A stretch of DNA of 64,000 nucleotides from Lucifuga dentata (Eukaryota > Chordata > Actinopteri > Ophidiiformes > Bythitidae): positions 66,320 through 130,319 of the forward strand of contig VXCM01001993.1 in NCBI GenBank assembly GCA_014773175.1, given 5' to 3'. Shown here in pieces: positions 1 through 12,302 of this stretch. A program made the position numbers and the translations under genes. Under the pieces are notes generated by a model. That model made no database searches. It was not told the DNA's origin and saw only the letters and a list, made by a program, of their open reading frames with translations. The first letter of the stretch is position 1; each line of letters begins with the position of its first letter.

Positions 1-760
1 GGGACTGACTCAGAATTCAAGCAAGCTCAACATTACAAACAAAATATGCTGGTTGTTCTCCAAGAATTCATCATTTGACTGCATGCTCCATATGCACTTT
101 CTCAGTAAAGTCGTTTGGAATGCTGCCCAGTTATGTCGCATTTTCACGCACGATTCCCATGGACTTTTTCAGCGTTCTCTCTCGGACAATGTGAACATTG
201 AACCGAGCATCAGCACAACAGGCTGCGGGTATCGTGGAATTGACACAGCCTTGATGGCTCTAATACCATCTAGAACAGCTCATAGCTCAGCACACGAGAA
301 CCACGGTGAGCTCGAGGGAGACAATGGAGCAATTACATAACACCTATGAACCGACACCGATTATGTTACATAATGGCCGTTGGAGTACAGGCCCATCTGT
401 TGCAGCTTTCTTGGCCAGCAAAGTATACCGCTCATCTCAAGCCCTATAGGTTCTGTTGATGCTTCAAATTCATTTTAAAACTCAATATGACTGAAGGAAA
501 AGGTCAGTGTTTTTGCTTTAAACCGAAACCTTTTTTTTTTTTTTACCAGGACAAAACAAGTTCTGAACTGATATTTTTGCTGAAAACCTGTCTTTTAAAA
601 TCAACCAATAATGGTGATACGTGTATTTCTCTATAATCAAATAACATGCATTATTAATGTACAAGAGATGAGAGTCATATTTCAGTTACAGGGATATTAG
701 ATGACTAAGATGGTCAGCACAGAGTTTATGGACAACCTCAGAAAATGGCTGTGAGCTTCT
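1..760. other. No gene recognised
   Basis: Contains a poly-T near 530-544 but no exon I can support. It may be intron or 3' part of the mucin-like gene. Confidence 0.4.
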
Positions 761-1035
761 TAAAAGTACCATACCGGTGATTTTACAAGTTTAAGCCCAA
801 TAAATACTACCTGCATACACAATACATTACTGACAACCATTTTCCAAAACTCAGAACCATATCTGCCAATTTTATCTGCCAAATCTAAAATATTTTTTTT
901 AATAGCATACTAGAATGATGGCTGGTAGGAAAAACAAATCTAAAATGTACCGCTACATTAGCATGTTTGGAAAAAGTAAGATAACGTGTAAATGGGTTGT
1001 ATTTATTGGGCTCAAAAATGCAGAATATAATCCTC
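761..1035. mobile_element. TTAA-MITE, degraded copy
   Basis: The left end resembles the family terminus (ACCATACCGGTGATTTT then AAGCCCAATAAATAC) and the right end carries TTTATTGGGCTCAAAAATGC, but both outer ends have decayed. It lies just 3' of the second mucin-like exon. Confidence 0.7.
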
Positions 1036-1067
1036 ATATAAAGAAACAAACATGTTCTGAAGCTCAC

Positions 1068-2854
1068 CATGTGGGCTGACATCTGAGGTGAGCTTCATGT
1101 CAGATTCTGTGGTGGTCTCCATCTCCCTGGGGGACTCTGTGTCCTCCTCATTGACATCAGGGTTTAGGGTGTCTTCAGCTATGGTCCCATTCTCTCCTCC
1201 ACCATCCTCAACCATTGTGGTGGGAGGTGGGGGAGGCTTGGTGGGAGGTGGCACCTGAGGGGCATCAGTAGGGTCTGGAGGTGGGGGAAGAGGTATGGGT
1301 GTCACCTCCACAGTACCATTGGGACCTGCTGATGGTACCATCTCATTATTGTTTGGGCTTGTGGTGGTTGTTGTTGTTGTTGTTGTGGTGACTTTGGGGG
1401 AGAGAGTTGTGGGCGGGCCTGTGGGATCATTAGTGTTTGCGACTGTGATGTTGAGGAAGGGAGCGGCAGGAGGGTCCGTGGGTTTGGCAGTGATAACTGC
1501 TGGGTCTGCAAAGAGGAAAAAAAGGATTTTTACAATTTTACACTTTAAGCCATTCAATGTAAGGAAGTGAGCAGGTAAAGGCATTTGATTTAAAGGACCA
1601 CACTGGTGATTTTGCATGTTTTAGCACAATATATTCAACCCGCATACATGTTACATTTCTGAAAATCATTTTCAAAAACATTAAACCATATTTTAGTTTT
1701 CCTTTTATTTTGCCAAATCTCCTAATTTTTCAAAATCAAATGTTCAGATGATACGCCCACCTTAAAATTCAGTGTTTTGCCTGATAACACCTATGCCTCA
1801 TTGTGAAGGCAGTCTTTTTAATTTCTCTGTAAAAGCAGTTCTTCTCCTGGGACTTTATTCCCTGGCAGAGACATGAATTTTCTTCCATGTCACCCCATAC
1901 TGGATCAGTTAAATTAAAGGACCATACCATCCATTTTGCATATTTGAGCCTAATAGATTTAATTTTCACACATGTAACGTTACTGACAACCATTTCCCAA
2001 AGCATACTACTGGAACAGTGAATTTAAAAAAATGTTTTCTTTCCTTCCAGAAAGCCCACTGGTTTCAGTTCATTCTGGTATGTTATTAAAATCAACTTGT
2101 TGATACTTGAAATGTTCTTGGGATAGGTAATCCATCATTGCAAACAAGATGTGTATTCATGTTATTTTTTAAAGTTACATAATTTTAGCATTGAAGTGCA
2201 ATAAAAAGCGATGTATGTCTCAATGTATGTCTCCACCAGGGAATATAGTCCCAAAAGAAGACCTGCGTTTATCGAAAAATTTAAACGACCATGACTTCAT
2301 AAGGCTGCGTAATTATTAGCAGGCGAAACATTAATTTCGAAGGGGGTGTATCACTTAAATATTTGATTTTGAAAGATTAAGAGATTTTGCAAAATATCAG
2401 GAAAGCTGAAATACGGTTTTATCCTTTGGGAAATGATTGTCGGTAACATAACGTATGAAAATTGAATATATTAGGCTCAAATATACAAAATGGATGGTAT
2501 GGTCCTTTAAGTTACTCCGGCAAAAAATTTAATAGACATTGTATTTGCTTTGATGGATTACTTATTTCAAGCATGTTTCAATTTTCTACAAGTTGATTTT
2601 AATAGCTGAAATAAACTGAAACCAATGGCAGCCTGGAAGCCATGAAAAATATTCTAAACTTTGCTGCTCCAGTAGTACTTTTTGGAAAATGTAATATGTA
2701 TATGGGTTGTATATATTGTGCTCAAACATGGAAAATCACCGGTATGGTCCTTCAAGTAGACGTGTTTCATACCTGTGGAGGGAACAGGATCCTGGACTGA
2801 GGCCCCAATGGCTAGACCGAGTAGCAGGAGCAGGGCACACACACCCATTCTGCC
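1068..2854 (-). CDS. Mucin-like, Pro/Thr-rich secretory or membrane protein, partial (3' end not seen)
   Basis: Two coding exons are supported on the minus strand. The first (2854-2773, after a polypyrimidine-CAG acceptor) has ATG at 2848 and encodes a short signal peptide, MGVCALLLLLGLAIGASVQ, then a few residues; its donor is CAG|GTATG. The second (1505-1068) joins in phase (G|AC) and encodes about 146 residues rich in Pro, Thr, Asp and Glu. It contains a run of ten Thr residues, two proline-rich stretches, three N-glycosylation sequons (NIT, NGT, NGT) and an acidic Thr/Ser tail, with a possible donor ATG|GTGAGC. Together they give 171 codons plus one base. No cysteine or folded domain is visible after the signal peptide. 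This is typical of an O-glycosylated mucin-type stalk. A transmembrane segment could lie in a later exon, at lower coordinates or outside the window. I do not recognise the ortholog. The exon pair, signal peptide and open frame are seen; the mucin role is inferred. Confidence 0.6.
1590..2755. mobile_element. TTAA-MITE, older copy split by a younger one
   Basis: The left half (1590-1913) starts TTAAAGGACCACACTGG and the right half (2511-2755) ends GGTATGGTCCTTCAA. Alignment with the undivided copy at 11754-12302 shows they were one element, interrupted at a TTAA. The right end stops 18 bp short of the splice donor of the signal-peptide exon. Confidence 0.85.
1914..2510. mobile_element. TTAA-MITE, full-length 597-bp copy nested in another copy
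   Basis: Both ends are complete: TTAAAGGACCATACCATCC at the left and its inverse GGATGGTATGGTCCTTTAA at the right. The inverted similarity runs inward for over 100 bp. TTAA is present on both sides and once in the unoccupied homologous site, so it is the target-site duplication. No coding capacity is seen. Confidence 0.92.
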
Positions 2855-3077
2855 CTGGAGGGGACACACACAAAAGAGACAATCAAGAATTATCAAAAAA
2901 CAACCTCAAATTTCATTCAAATCAATGAAAAGATACCAACCCTAAAAATCTTTAAGAAGAAAAAGAGATTCAGGGCTTATTTTTAAATGTTTTAACATAA
3001 TCCCACGTTATACTTAAATCTCATTTTGCAAGGAAAATGAAGCACTTGCAAACTATGGTAGTTTATATGCTTCTTAC

Positions 3078-3124
3078 CTGAAGGAGCGAAGTTTGCATCA
3101 ATCAGTCATTCGCACAATGTGGTC
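3078..3124 (-). other. Possible 5' non-coding exon of the mucin-like gene
   Basis: On the minus strand a TTTGCTTTCTAG acceptor is followed by 47 bases and then a strong donor, CAG|GTAAGAAG, about 220 bp upstream of the acceptor of the signal-peptide exon. The segment holds only a three-codon upstream ORF, so it would be 5' UTR. Splice sites are seen; use is inferred. Confidence 0.35.
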
Positions 3125-3631
3125 CTAGAAAGCAAACAGAAGACATTTAGCATCACTGATTTAACCTTCATTTCACAGCAATCGCCCCAAAGACATTCTG
3201 ACAACACTGTTGTGTCATCCAGCACACTGAATTTGCTCAAGACGCACTTTTGCTTTAAGTGCTTTATGTGGTATTAATATGAATAATACAGGGCGGCGTT
3301 ATTCTGAGGCACAGCTACGTAACAGAAAAGACGTCAGGAAGCAGGAAGAAACTGTGAAGGAATCCGCTGATTTCAGGGCAGATTCCCTAAAATCAAGTTT
3401 TTCAACAACATTGCATCTTTTCAAATGTGTGAGGCCAAAGAGATATCTGTTTGTTATATTACTGGTGATTGCTGTTTCCTAAAGCATGACCAAACCAGAA
3501 TCAGTGTCACGTTGAAATTCTTGCCATGAATCAGCACTTATTCAGTCACAGACGTGAGGCAGAGTGTTTGCAGGACAGAGCAGGCTGGGAGAAAGCATGA
3601 AGGAGGCCTGGTGGTCCGTCTGGCTGTCTGT

Positions 3632-3641
3632 CTTTTATATA
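3632..3641 (-). promoter_or_regulatory. TATA-box-like element upstream of the mucin-like gene
   Basis: The minus strand reads TATATAAAAG, a close match to the TATA consensus, about 0.5 kb upstream of the putative non-coding exon. A start near 3605 would follow from usual spacing. No initiator or transcript evidence is available. Confidence 0.25.
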
Positions 3642-4335
3642 ATCCCAGAGGCCAACGAGGCTGCGGTCTCTCTGACTGAGCTGTGATAATCTCTGGGCCT
3701 AATCTCATGTTTCTGACCCTGGAATAATCCAGCCCATCTGTCTGTGCTTAAAGACTGCAGCAGCACCCAGAGCCAACCACTGAAGCACTTACACACACAT
3801 AAACTGATGTTTAACATCAGAGATTATTACATCGGGCCCAGGGGATAAACTGGGTGCTAAAAGCAGTAACAGTGCCAGTTGCCAATCTCTGTTGATTTGA
3901 AATGAGCTCATTTATTCCAGTGCTTAGATCCTGTTCTTAGCACAGCACTGGCTTCGATTTCAGCCTAAAATCGGGCACAATCCACACATTATGTGGTCAA
4001 TGAGGATGCTATTAACCTACAAAACCAACAGCTGCTCTTCCTCCCTCTGTCATCCAGCCACACATCCATTCACCAAAACAAGACTTCAGAATGAGATTCT
4101 GAAAGCTAACAAAAGCCTACAGGGAAATGTCAAAATCTGATAGGACAATGATTTTAGTCAGGCAATCAATGACTTTCAACAAATGTTTTTTCTTATTCTC
4201 TAAGTTTTCTTCTGGTTCCTTTTTAAGGCAAATAAGAGCAGATGTGACTATTTATAGAGAAGTGTCTAAAATCCAAAGCACAGTCTTACATCACAAGTGT
4301 CTCTTTTCCCCTTTGAGAGGACTAACTGAGTAAAA

Positions 4336-4856
4336 TTAAAGGAACATACCACATGTTTGCGCCCAATATATTCTATCCACATACACATTACATTACCAAT
4401 CATATTCCAAAACATACTACTGGAGCAGTAAACATTAGAATTGTTTTTCCTTCCTTACAGTCTGCCATTGATTTCAGTTCATTCCAATATGCTACAAAAA
4501 TCAACATGTAGAGACTTTAAATGTGCTTGAGATAATCATCATAGTGAACATGATGTCTATTACATTTATTGGTCGAAGTTACTTAATTTAACCAATCCAA
4601 CATGGAACTGCATGGAAGAAAATGTATGTCTCTGCCAGGAAATATCATCCAAGAGAAAAGCCTTGACATGTGTGTGAATATCAGCAGGCTCAACATTGAA
4701 TCTGGAACGTTCGATTTTGAAAGATTAGGAAATCTGGTAAAATAACACAAAAACTGAAATGCGGTTTTATGTTTTGGAAAATGGTAGTAACGTAACATGT
4801 ATGTGGACAGTATTTATTAGGGTCAAACATGCAAAACCACCAGTATGGTCCTTTAA
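4336..4856. mobile_element. TTAA-MITE, full-length copy
   Basis: Starts TTAAAGGAACATACC and ends CCAGTATGGTCCTTTAA, 521 bp. The internal sequence shares the CTCTGCCAGGAAATAT segment with the 10 kb, 12 kb and 14 kb copies. Confidence 0.88.
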
Positions 4857-4995
4857 GTCTACACCAAAACAACGACAAACAAGACAAGAATACAGTTTGC
4901 ACACCCTTGGCACTTTTTGTGACTCTAATGAGATGCAGCTAATTCAATATCCTGGCTAAATTGTATTTTAGCTTCATATAATAACATCAGATACC

Positions 4996-5612
4996 TTAAA
5001 GGACCATACCACCCATTTTGCATGTTTGAGTCTATTATATTAAATTTTCATATATAAGGTTCCGGTGAGTTAAAAAAAATTTTTCCTACCTTCCAGACCA
5101 CCATTGGTTTCAGTTCATTTTGGTACGATATTAAAATCAACCTCTTGAAATGTTCTTGGGATAGGTAATCCATTATCGTGAACAACATGTGTATTCAGGG
5201 TTTTTTTTTTTAAGTTTCATAATTTTAGCGTTTAAGTGCAATAAAAAGCATGGAGTGAAAGTATGTCTCCACCGGGGAATATAGTCCCAAAAGAAGANTA
5301 AGTGCAATAAAAAGCATGGAGTGAAAGTATGTCTCCACCGGGGAATATAGTCCCAAAAGAAGACCTGCGTTTAATGAAAAATTTTACTGACCGTGACTTC
5401 ATAAGGTTGTGTATATTAGCATGCGAAACATTGATTTTTAAGGTGTGTGTATCGCTTGAATATTTGATTTTGAAAGATTAAGAGATTTTGCAAAATAAGA
5501 GGAAAACTGAAATACAGTTTTATCCTTTGGGAAATGATTGTCAGTAACCTTACATGTATAAAAACTGAATATATTAGGCTCAAACATGCAAAATGCTGGT
5601 ATGGACCTTTAA
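4996..5612. mobile_element. TTAA-MITE, full-length copy carrying an assembly duplication
   Basis: Starts TTAAAGGACCATACCACCC and ends GCTGGTATGGACCTTTAA. It belongs to the same subfamily as the 597-bp copy. A 65-bp direct repeat around the N at 5298 lengthens it artificially. Confidence 0.88.
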
Positions 5613-7971
5613 TTTTGTAAATGACTGTGAAGGAAGAATTAATGGCACACACTCACTGTTCTGGGTCTCCCTGCACCTACAGAGGCAAAGTCATAAAACT
5701 GATTGCATGCTACTTCCTTCCTCTGCTGTCTGGTCTGCAGACATAAAAAAAAAAACCAAAAAAAAAAAAAAAANAAAAAAAAAAAAAAAACACTGTTAAC
5801 CCAAAAACAACATTGCGACCCTTGACCCCCACACTCCAACTGTCCTTCAGTACTTGAATGAATGTTGTACGGCATCTGTATCTCCCAACATGAATTAGGT
5901 TAAATTTCCCATGATAGAATAAGGTTACTAATTGGTTGGCTCGCAAAGGCATTTTTCTATTGACCTTGCTGAATGAAACATGGCTCTTTTCCAGCCAATC
6001 GATGGAGGCCATGTGACGTGTCGCTGTGTCGGTCTTGTTACCAACCTTCAGTTCACAAATGCTGCAGGAGCCCCAGAGTTTTATCTACATACGAGGCTCA
6101 AGTAACATAGTAACCAGACACAACTCAATGCACTCAGATCTCCTGAAAAGCAGTAGTTTCTTGTTTTGTGTGTGTCTATTTTAAACAGGCATACCTATGT
6201 GTTGCTTGAGGACATCATTAATTTAAGATTTAATGGGCGCGTGCTTCTATTTGTGCCACTCTTAGGTTTGTGCTGTTGGCGCTCACTGTTAAAAGGATAT
6301 CGTGTGTGATGGGTAGGCTGTAATTCACATCCAAAATCTGCATCCAATAATCACTTTCATTCTTACTGCCTAATTATTTCTTTCTTTGTTTGTCCAACTA
6401 TATCATTTATAGGGCATTAGCATTTAGAAAAGCCACTTAAGTGTCTTGAATCCTGATAAATAACACAATTTAACCACGCAAGCTAATTGTGTTTTGAATA
6501 CTGTCTACCGCTTGCTTTTAACAGCTTCCTGTTACAAGACACCATCATATCCTCCTCCAGAGGACAAAGAAATAAGCTCACTGCTTACTTCTAATTATGT
6601 GATCTCATGCATCATAAAGCTGATTTAAACAGCACTTTTCACCCTAATGTTGTTGTTACCCTGCTTTGTGTTGTGATGATTGTTCTATATATTAGAGAAT
6701 AATGCGCTTGAAGTTATGCAACGGACATTCTCCTGACTCGGGCTTGTGAACATCTATCAGCGAAGGCAGAGCACTTTACAGACTTACTATAGAGATGCCC
6801 TTTGGCAAAGTGAAAAACTGCCACATATATCTTGAGACTGTGACAAGCAACTTAAGACTGGTGATGCTTCCAGAAAAACAAATATTTCATTATTTTGGCC
6901 CAGAGTAAATAGAAAATAATAACACAACACAGAAACTTGACACTAGTTTGACAGTCTTTCAATTTGGAGCAAAAACCGCCAAGATTTCTGTCTTCCCAGA
7001 AAGACTATGCATTTCTCCATAGTTTCTTATTGATGCTAAGCTTTGTACATTGCCTCGAATAATGTTAATATTGCAATGGCAGCCTAAAAGATCTATACTG
7101 ACTTATGTATAGAGGAGCAACTAAAGGACCCAGTACAATTTTCAGCAAAAAGATGCAGTGATTCAACAGTCTTTGTGCAGGGCCTCCAAGGCAAATTTTT
7201 GCCTTTCGCATTTCTACTTCTTATACCTCTCCTTGGCCAGAATTGGTCCAAATATCACAAGGCTGGTTGCGTCACCAGCGAGGGCACAGAGGTCAGAGCT
7301 CAACTTTTATTTTAGTTTATTTACTGTTTCTGCTATTGTTAGAACATGTGCATAAATCTTCTTCCTTCCTGTTCTGATTAACTAATGAAAGTATCATCTC
7401 CTTCTTTGTTTTCTTTGACTTCTTTTTATCACTTACCAAATATAGCCACTGCCAATTCCTCTCTCCACTCTAACCAGCAACTCTTGATCATTTCACACTA
7501 AGTTTTTCATTAACTCGCAGTGGTGAAACTAATCCCGTACATTCAAGTGACTACAAATAACCTCCCTGCCTGTTTGCTGAGTATCTTTTGTATAAGCATG
7601 ATAATACACTTGGAAGTGCCTTGATCATGAAATTAATGGACTTGGCAAAAGAAAATCCACCTTGCCATTCTTCCCCTCCATCGCAAGTATTATTTTCCTA
7701 TATCAGGACACCTTGTCATGAATTATTGCTAAGTGCAGGTCAGCAGAGTATGACAGCATAACAACAACACGTTATGCTGCTACAAAAGGTTTTGTTAACT
7801 TCTGTTAGACATGTTCGTCAAGAAACTCTGCCAAGGAAAAGATAAACCAGAACATTTTGTAAAAATGTTTCTTTGTGATGCACAAGATTACATTCAACTA
7901 AAAAAAAAACCAAATAATTATAGTAAAAATCTATTTGCATTTCAAATCACATGCTCTAGCAAGACTGTTTT

Positions 7972-8143
7972 AAAATAAGGACTTTAAAGTCCTTATTTTG
8001 TGAATGTGGGGCAACAATATTGCCTTTCATGCATGACATGGACACTACTCAGAGAATACCAGCAAGTTCATTCTTTCTTTCTTTCACGATAGCCAGCCAA
8101 AATATCAAGTCAACAAATTGAACTTTAAAGTCCTTATTTTGTG
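7972..8143. repeat. 28-bp perfect palindrome and repeated half-site
   Basis: 7972-7999 is a perfect palindrome centred on ACTTTAAAGT with arms AAAATAAGGACTTT. Its right half plus GTG (7981-8002) recurs exactly at 8122-8143. The layout could be the remains of a very short MITE whose inverted repeats are AAAATAAGGACTTTAAAGT. Confidence 0.75.
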
Positions 8144-8447
8144 TGTCAAAGTTGACACTGTTGTGCAGAACTTAATACTTAATGTGCATGCAAGTGGTGA
8201 ACCCAGCCAGCTAATGAAGACAGTTGCCTCTGCCTGTGTGGAGACCTCATAAGAGCACAATCAAATAGCTCTGAAAGGGCTGGACTGTTCCTGTGCCATT
8301 TCATTCAGTGAATTCATTTCAGTGAAAGGAACACTTATAGGTAGAATATAAAGGAAGTCCAATTATATCTCCATGCCAACCAAAGACCAAGATGTAAGAT
8401 CATTGAAAGGTAGTCATTTAACATGGAGAGTTCCCACACACATCTCT

Positions 8448-8478
8448 ACCTAAGGTTACATACCTATAACCTTAGGTA
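8448..8478. repeat. 12-bp perfect hairpin
   Basis: TACCTAAGGTTA (8448-8459) and TAACCTTAGGTA (8467-8478) with a seven-base loop. Confidence 0.8.
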
Positions 8479-9954
8479 AAGAAATAAGGTGTCTTTTGAT
8501 CTCTAAGGGGTTTATGTTTATCTGTTCTAGATTTCATGGAAGTATGGCTAAAGCATACAACCAACAACAACTGTAGGCATCTTCTATGATAAGTATTATG
8601 TTTGAATCAACAAATCTTATTCATAATTGCTACAGGCACCCAGTGGATGAGCTGGAAAGCCAAGAGAAACAAAGCCTAAAGGCCTGGCTGACATGACACC
8701 AAAAGCGGTGTTCAAGGGGACTTCACCCTTTGCAGAGCGAAACATTTCCCTTGGCTTTCTACGAGGCATCCTGCTTCACGAGTCGCTGCTGTGCTAGATA
8801 ATGGTTGTCTGTCTGTCTTCATTCATGGCATATTAATACTGTTTCTATGTCTTGAGAGGGAGGGGGTCTGGGGCAACAGGAATACTGTGAATGCTTCTCT
8901 TCACTGAGACTGAAGCAGGCCTAACGCAGGGCTGCGAGGACTCTTGCTCTGAAAACAGACCACAGATTATATGTCCCCAGTGCCACAGACAACAGCCACA
9001 ATCCTGTGGACTTCCCTTTCTGAGGGATACTACTCCCTACTGGTGTGGTTTATGTTCCTGTTGGCTTCATTCATGAGCTGGTGATTTGATGACAAGACGT
9101 TGAGGAGCCCTGGCTCACTATTGTGGCTGATCATACAGGCAAGGGCAACCGCTGTGTCTGTTATTAAGCCTGCAATGGTGATTTGGTTCCATCTAGCTTG
9201 AAGGACCGAGGAAACTCACTTGTTTCAATAAGTGAAAGCGGTGAGTCAGTGAGGCCCTGCTCCATTGTGGGGTTTCTCACGGACTATGCCAGGGGCCTCT
9301 TAAGTCTACCCACATCAGACACAGAGAGGATGTGGAGGTGCTAGTCATGGCCTCCCCACAGAAGCCACTATGACCTTGGAGTGTGGTGTGGGGCCACACG
9401 TCCAGCTGAAGGGCCATGAACATACTACATACTATCGCTCCATCAATGGATATCTGCCACAGAAATTTGGTTAGAAGAGAATTTTGCGACCAAAACTGAT
9501 TTCTACACACCCAGAGCATACAGGTGGCCTGAACCAATTCCCAACGTGCCACAATTTTTCTCTTGCTTTGGTCATTTGGGTCCTGTAACAACAGGAAGTG
9601 AAAATGATAGTTACTATCCTAAGTAACCATCCTACCACGCTCATCCCTTCCTTTTCCTCCACAAGATAAGAGGTCCACCCAAGATCAAGAGAATCATCTG
9701 TGACTCAGCTGTACGGCAGTGTGATGGCAACGCTTCTCCAGACTTCCTTCTCTTCCTTGTCAGTTCTTAGGTGGAGCAAGAAAAGAGCACACAGGCTTCC
9801 TAACAAGCTCTTTGGCCATGAAGGGGTTCTAAAAAAAAACAACCAAAAAAAAACAAACTCCAAAATCAATACCTATGTCACTTATAACAATGGCTCTGAG
9901 CTGGTTTTCAATTCAAACTAAATTTGACCTGATTTGTGACATGGACCCATTGTT

Positions 9955-10329
9955 TTAAAGGAGCATACTGGTGATTTTGCATATTTCAGCTCAATAAATA
10001 CAACCCGGATACACCAACCATTTTCTAAAACATACTACTGGAGTGGTACGTTTTATATTTGGTTTTTCTACCTTCCAGGCTTTCACTGGTTTCAGTTCAT
10101 TCCAGATCAACTTGTAGAGACTTGAAATGTGCTTGAAATAAGTTATTCTTCACAGCGAACCAAACGTCATTCTTATCTTTTGTCGAAGTTAGTTAATTTA
10201 ACTGGTCCAATGTGGAAGGGAAGGCAGGGAAGAACATGTATGTCTCCACCAGGGAATATAATCCCAGGAGAAGATGGCTTTTTTAACCGAGAAATTAAAA
10301 ACATGCAAAATCACCGGCATGCCCTTTAA
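9955..10329. mobile_element. TTAA-MITE, internally deleted copy
   Basis: Left terminus TTAAAGGAGCATACTGGTG and right terminus CACCGGCATGCCCTTTAA, 375 bp; part of the right arm is missing. Confidence 0.85.
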
Positions 10330-11753
10330 AAGCACTTCAAAGTTGTCTAAAAGGAGAAATTGAAATGCTGGTCAAAATAGGGATTTCAAGCACTAGAGTC
10401 CTCAACTGTTACCAAATTAAATTAATATACTACTTGAGCCACATGCTCTTAAACAACGGCTCCAACATTTAGCGCCACCATTCAAACTTCTGGTAATGGG
10501 GCCACTGTGGCACCAAATAAAGCAGGAGTGGAAGAATAGTGGAAGCAACTATATTATGAGTAATCTGAATCATAAGTGAGAAAACAATGAGATTTCTCAT
10601 TAGCTCAAACAGGCTAAAATTCTTTTACCTGAGTTGTTCAGAGAAACTATTATACTGAAGCTTGAATAACTTGCCATACAAATGCAAAGACCACTGAAAC
10701 ACAATTAATTATTATCGGTATCTATCTTAGTTATGGTGAGGTCATCAACAATTTCAAGGAATTACATAGTAACTACTCCACTTCTACAGAAGAACAGGAC
10801 AAGGTGTGAGTCTTCCTAGTAACACAAGATATGTTATATGTGAATCATGAATGGTTTGTCACATTTCCTGTATTGTCAAATATATGCTCTTAAGGCTAAA
10901 TGACATGTCTTATCTAGCTGAAATCAAGCTCCACAGTGCTTCATAATCCAGTAAATACTGCTGCGTTTATCCTGTCAGGTACAGAATTACAGTGCTCTTC
11001 CACAGAAAAATATGCAGGCCTACAGGTGGAAACAAAAATATATCTTCCAGCCCCACCCACAGAGCCAAATCATTGTGTTGCTGACCTGAAATTGTGAAAT
11101 TTTCCAACATGGAGGTAACTTCAAAGATCAACCTAGCAAATGATCAGATAAGTTACCTGCAAAGTCATTTCAAACTATATTTTGGAAACTAGGCCAATGA
11201 TGAAAAGCGTGATGTGAGGATCACTCAAAACTCTTCTGCCAAAATCCTCTCAAGATCCCAAGACAGAAATGACTCCATTTTCTTAAAATAAGCTGGGGAA
11301 GCTATGGTCAGAGTGAGCAAATGATACCCAGCCCAGCCTTTCTGTGTTATACTGCCAAAGCATATTTTTACACAGTCCAGCTTTCATGAGATGGAACTGC
11401 TTAAAAACCAGAGATGGTTTGACAGTTTTTTGGGAGAAAGGTGGACGTGTTCAGACCTAACAAATGGAGGTCAAGGTAGGCCGGCTGGCACAGACGGAGA
11501 AGGAGTTGACAAAGTTACAGAGCAGCAGATTGAATTTTGCGCTTGGATGGTCCAAACATGACATGATGACCTCGTTGAAGGAAAAACACATTCTGGAGAG
11601 TGAGGCATGCTGGATTTGTGCAGCAGCTTAATGAAGAGCCCCAGACGTGATGAGTCAAGCCCCAAGCAGACACAGCAGAGGCTGTCTTCCTGTGACGTGC
11701 CACACTCTGCTATGCCCCTTCAACCTGGATGATTCTTATCTGAGTTCTGATTT
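10330..11753. other. No gene recognised
   Basis: AT-rich spacer between two MITE copies; nothing further seen. Confidence 0.5.
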
Positions 11754-12302
11754 TTAAAGGACCATGCTGGTGATTTTGCCTGTTTAAGCCCAATAAATAC
11801 ATGACTGACAACTATTTTCAAAACCATAAAAACATATTTTATTTTCCTATTATTTTGCCAAATCCCCTAATCTGTCAAAATCAAATGTTGAGGTGATACA
11901 CACATCTTAAAACTTGATGTTTCACCTGCTTATACATAATCTGAACATAGAAGGGATGGCTTTTTTAAATTTCTCAGCAAAAGCCGTCTTCTCCTGGGAT
12001 TATAATCCCTGGCAGAGACATACATTTTCTTCTTTGTAGCTCCATGTTGGGTCAGTTTAATTAAGTAACTTTGACAAAAAATAAGAATGTTTGGTTCGCT
12101 GTGCTGGATTTTGAATGCGTTTCGTCTCTACAAGTTGAGTTTTACAGCATATTGGAACGCACTGAAACCAATGGCAGTCTGGAAGGTAGGAAAAAACACT
12201 AATATTTACTGCTCCGGTAGTATATTTTCAGAAAGAGTTGCTAGTCACATAATTTGAAATAATGGTATCAAACATGCAAAACCACTGGTGTGGTCCTTTG
12301 AG
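11754..12302. mobile_element. TTAA-MITE, near full-length copy
   Basis: Left end TTAAAGGACCATGCTGGTG; right end CTGGTGTGGTCCTTTGAG, about 549 bp. Its uninterrupted TTTAATTAAGTAACTTTG segment supplies the empty site for the nested insertion near 1.9 kb. Confidence 0.87.

Larger units (their letters stand above)
5613..9954. other. No gene recognised
   Basis: A-rich homopolymer with one N at 5774, then AT-rich DNA with the palindrome and hairpin listed separately. Short open frames here lack domain matches, codon-use contrast or convincing splice sites. Confidence 0.5.

Noticed and set aside
1295..1570. Plus-strand open frame with a long valine run
   Set aside because: It is the antisense of the Thr-rich exon of the minus-strand mucin-like gene.
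9277..9591. 104-codon minus-strand open frame
   Set aside because: No homology pattern, no splice context, and no conserved motif; length is within chance expectation.
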